DNA from: Gp6-AA40 sp035571515
Lineage (GTDB): Bacteria > Acidobacteriota > Vicinamibacteria > Vicinamibacterales > UBA2999
Assembly (NCBI GenBank): GCA_035571515.1
Contig: DATNCQ010000178.1
Coordinates: 62,001 to 126,000, forward strand
Length of the DNA: 64,000 bases
Direction: 5' to 3'
Shown piece by piece: positions 63,486 through 64,000 of the stretch. The notes beneath the pieces are model-generated. The model had not been told where the DNA came from and made no database searches. It was given only the letters and a program-made list of their open reading frames with translations. The translations under genes and the position numbers were made by a program. Numbering within the stretch: the stretch's first letter is position 1; every line of letters starts with the position of its first letter.

Positions 63486-64000
63486 GGCACGTCCGCGAGC
63501 CTGAATCCCATCTCCACGCCGCTGAGCGTTCCCGCGACCGTGAGGTCGTTGAGGTCGCCGAGATGGCCGATGCGGAAGACCTTCCCCTTCAGCCTGCCGA
63601 GGCCGGTGCCGAGCGACATGTCGAACCGTTCGAGGACGATCTGCCGGAACACGTCGGCGTCGCGCCCCTCGGGCATGATGACCGCGGTCAGCACGCCGCT
63701 GTACTCCGCGGGGTTGGCGGCGACGATGTCGAGGCCCCACGCCTTCACCGCGGCGCGCGTGGCGCGGCCGAAGCGCTCGTGGCGTGCGACGACGGTGTCG
63801 AGCCCCTCTTCCCGCAGCATGGCGAGCGCCTCGCGCAGGCCATAGAGGATGTTGGTCGACGGCGTGTAGGGGAAGAAGCCGGCCGTGTTGTCGCGCAGCA
63901 TCGGCTGCCAGTCCCAGTAGGCGCGCGGCAGCTTCGCGCTCTTCGAGGCGGCGAGCGCCTTGTCGCTGATGGCGTTGAAGCTGATGCCCGGCGGCAGCAT
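63416..64000 (-). CDS. class V aminotransferase, alanine/serine-glyoxylate type (partial)
   Basis: At least 194 residues; the gene runs out of the window at its 5' end, so the PLP-binding Lys is not visible. Seen are MLPPGISFNAISDKAL (just after the usual Lys in the family), YWDWQPMLRDNTAGFFPYTPSTN, the substrate-binding region, and SLGTGLGRLKGKVFRIGHLGDL near the C-terminus, a clear match to the alanine-glyoxylate / serine-pyruvate aminotransferase family. It converts glyoxylate to glycine with alanine or serine as donor. This fits the 2-hydroxyacid and oxalate genes nearby. Confidence 0.85.
   Translation of the reverse strand: MLPPGISFNAISDKALAASKSAKLPRAYWDWQPMLRDNTAGFFPYTPSTNILYGLREALAMLREEGLDTVVARHERFGRATRAAVKAWGLDIVAANPAEYSGVLTAVIMPEGRDADVFRQIVLERFDMSLGTGLGRLKGKVFRIGHLGDLNDLTVAGTLSGVEMGFRLADVPHKAGGVMAALESLAAESLAPIS

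Overview
The window is about 64 kb of GC-rich bacterial DNA with tightly packed genes: 54 protein genes, no gap over 250 bases, and no rRNA, tRNA, CRISPR array or transposase that I can see. The gene content points to a soil-type Acidobacteriota of the Vicinamibacteria kind. It holds four very large Oar-like TonB-dependent outer-membrane receptors with N-terminal carboxypeptidase-regulatory-like domains, many exported c-type cytochromes, four DUF6152 proteins, two DUF6644 membrane proteins and several copies of an uncharacterised exported family (called GRWxGDT here after its best conserved motif). This is an inference from content; there is no marker gene in the window.

Layout. 63-4617: DoxX-like protein, luciferase-like oxidoreductase, orphan iron-type binding protein, and a coupled pair of a bicupin and a TRIP13/Pch2-like AAA+ ATPase with a histidine-rich tail. 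4647-9067 (minus): five-gene exported redox operon with a cytochrome c, a metal-binding-domain protein, a cytochrome c fused to a copper type II monooxygenase-like domain, and a secreted Ig-like protein. 9258-16558: receptor, VOC protein, DUF6152, GRWxGDT protein, small secreted protein, NHL propeller. 16720-24057: receptor, two GRWxGDT proteins, DUF6152, two DUF6644 membrane proteins and a class II cytochrome c, all co-directional. 24197-27663: exported FAH-fold protein, reaction-centre-type dihaem cytochrome, metallo-beta-lactamase-fold hydrolase. 27755-35867 (minus): two receptors, a collapsed 88-residue receptor remnant, DUF6152 and GRWxGDT. 36078-42217: tandem exported paralogues, dihaem oxidoreductase, small membrane protein, acetyltransferase plus acyl carrier protein, aldo/keto reductase. 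42308-49583: secreted propeller protein, OmpR-type two-component system, lipoprotein, DUF6152 and a natural fusion of an NHL propeller to two GRWxGDT domains. 49704-52864: KaiC-like double ATPase coupled to a hybrid histidine kinase. 52782-64000: oxalate/formate-type antiporter, YdiJ-like FAD/Fe-S dehydrogenase, a second MFS carrier, class IV aminotransferase, enoyl-CoA hydratase, class III CoA-transferase, MscS channel and a partial glyoxylate-type aminotransferase, together suggesting 2-hydroxyacid/glyoxylate/oxalate metabolism.

How the parts fit. The most striking pattern is that all four DUF6152 genes, in four separate loci, sit directly beside GRWxGDT genes, and three of the four loci also carry a TonB-dependent receptor. 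All four DUF6152 precursors have a signal-peptidase site placed so that the mature protein would begin His-His, and all keep an Asn-Pro-His motif; one is followed by two DUF6644 membrane proteins and a cytochrome. I propose, as inference, an uncharacterised envelope module, possibly for copper or another metal, loosely analogous to CopC/CopD.

The intergenic DNA is rich in small repeats: a family of palindromes around GGCGGACCT-NN-AGGTCCGCC (about ten copies, one inside a coding sequence and one in a signal-peptide region), iterated GGGATC hairpins, CACGGAG and CACGAAG hairpins. An 11-base direct repeat links the promoter of the small membrane protein at 39723 to that of the two-component system at 44268.
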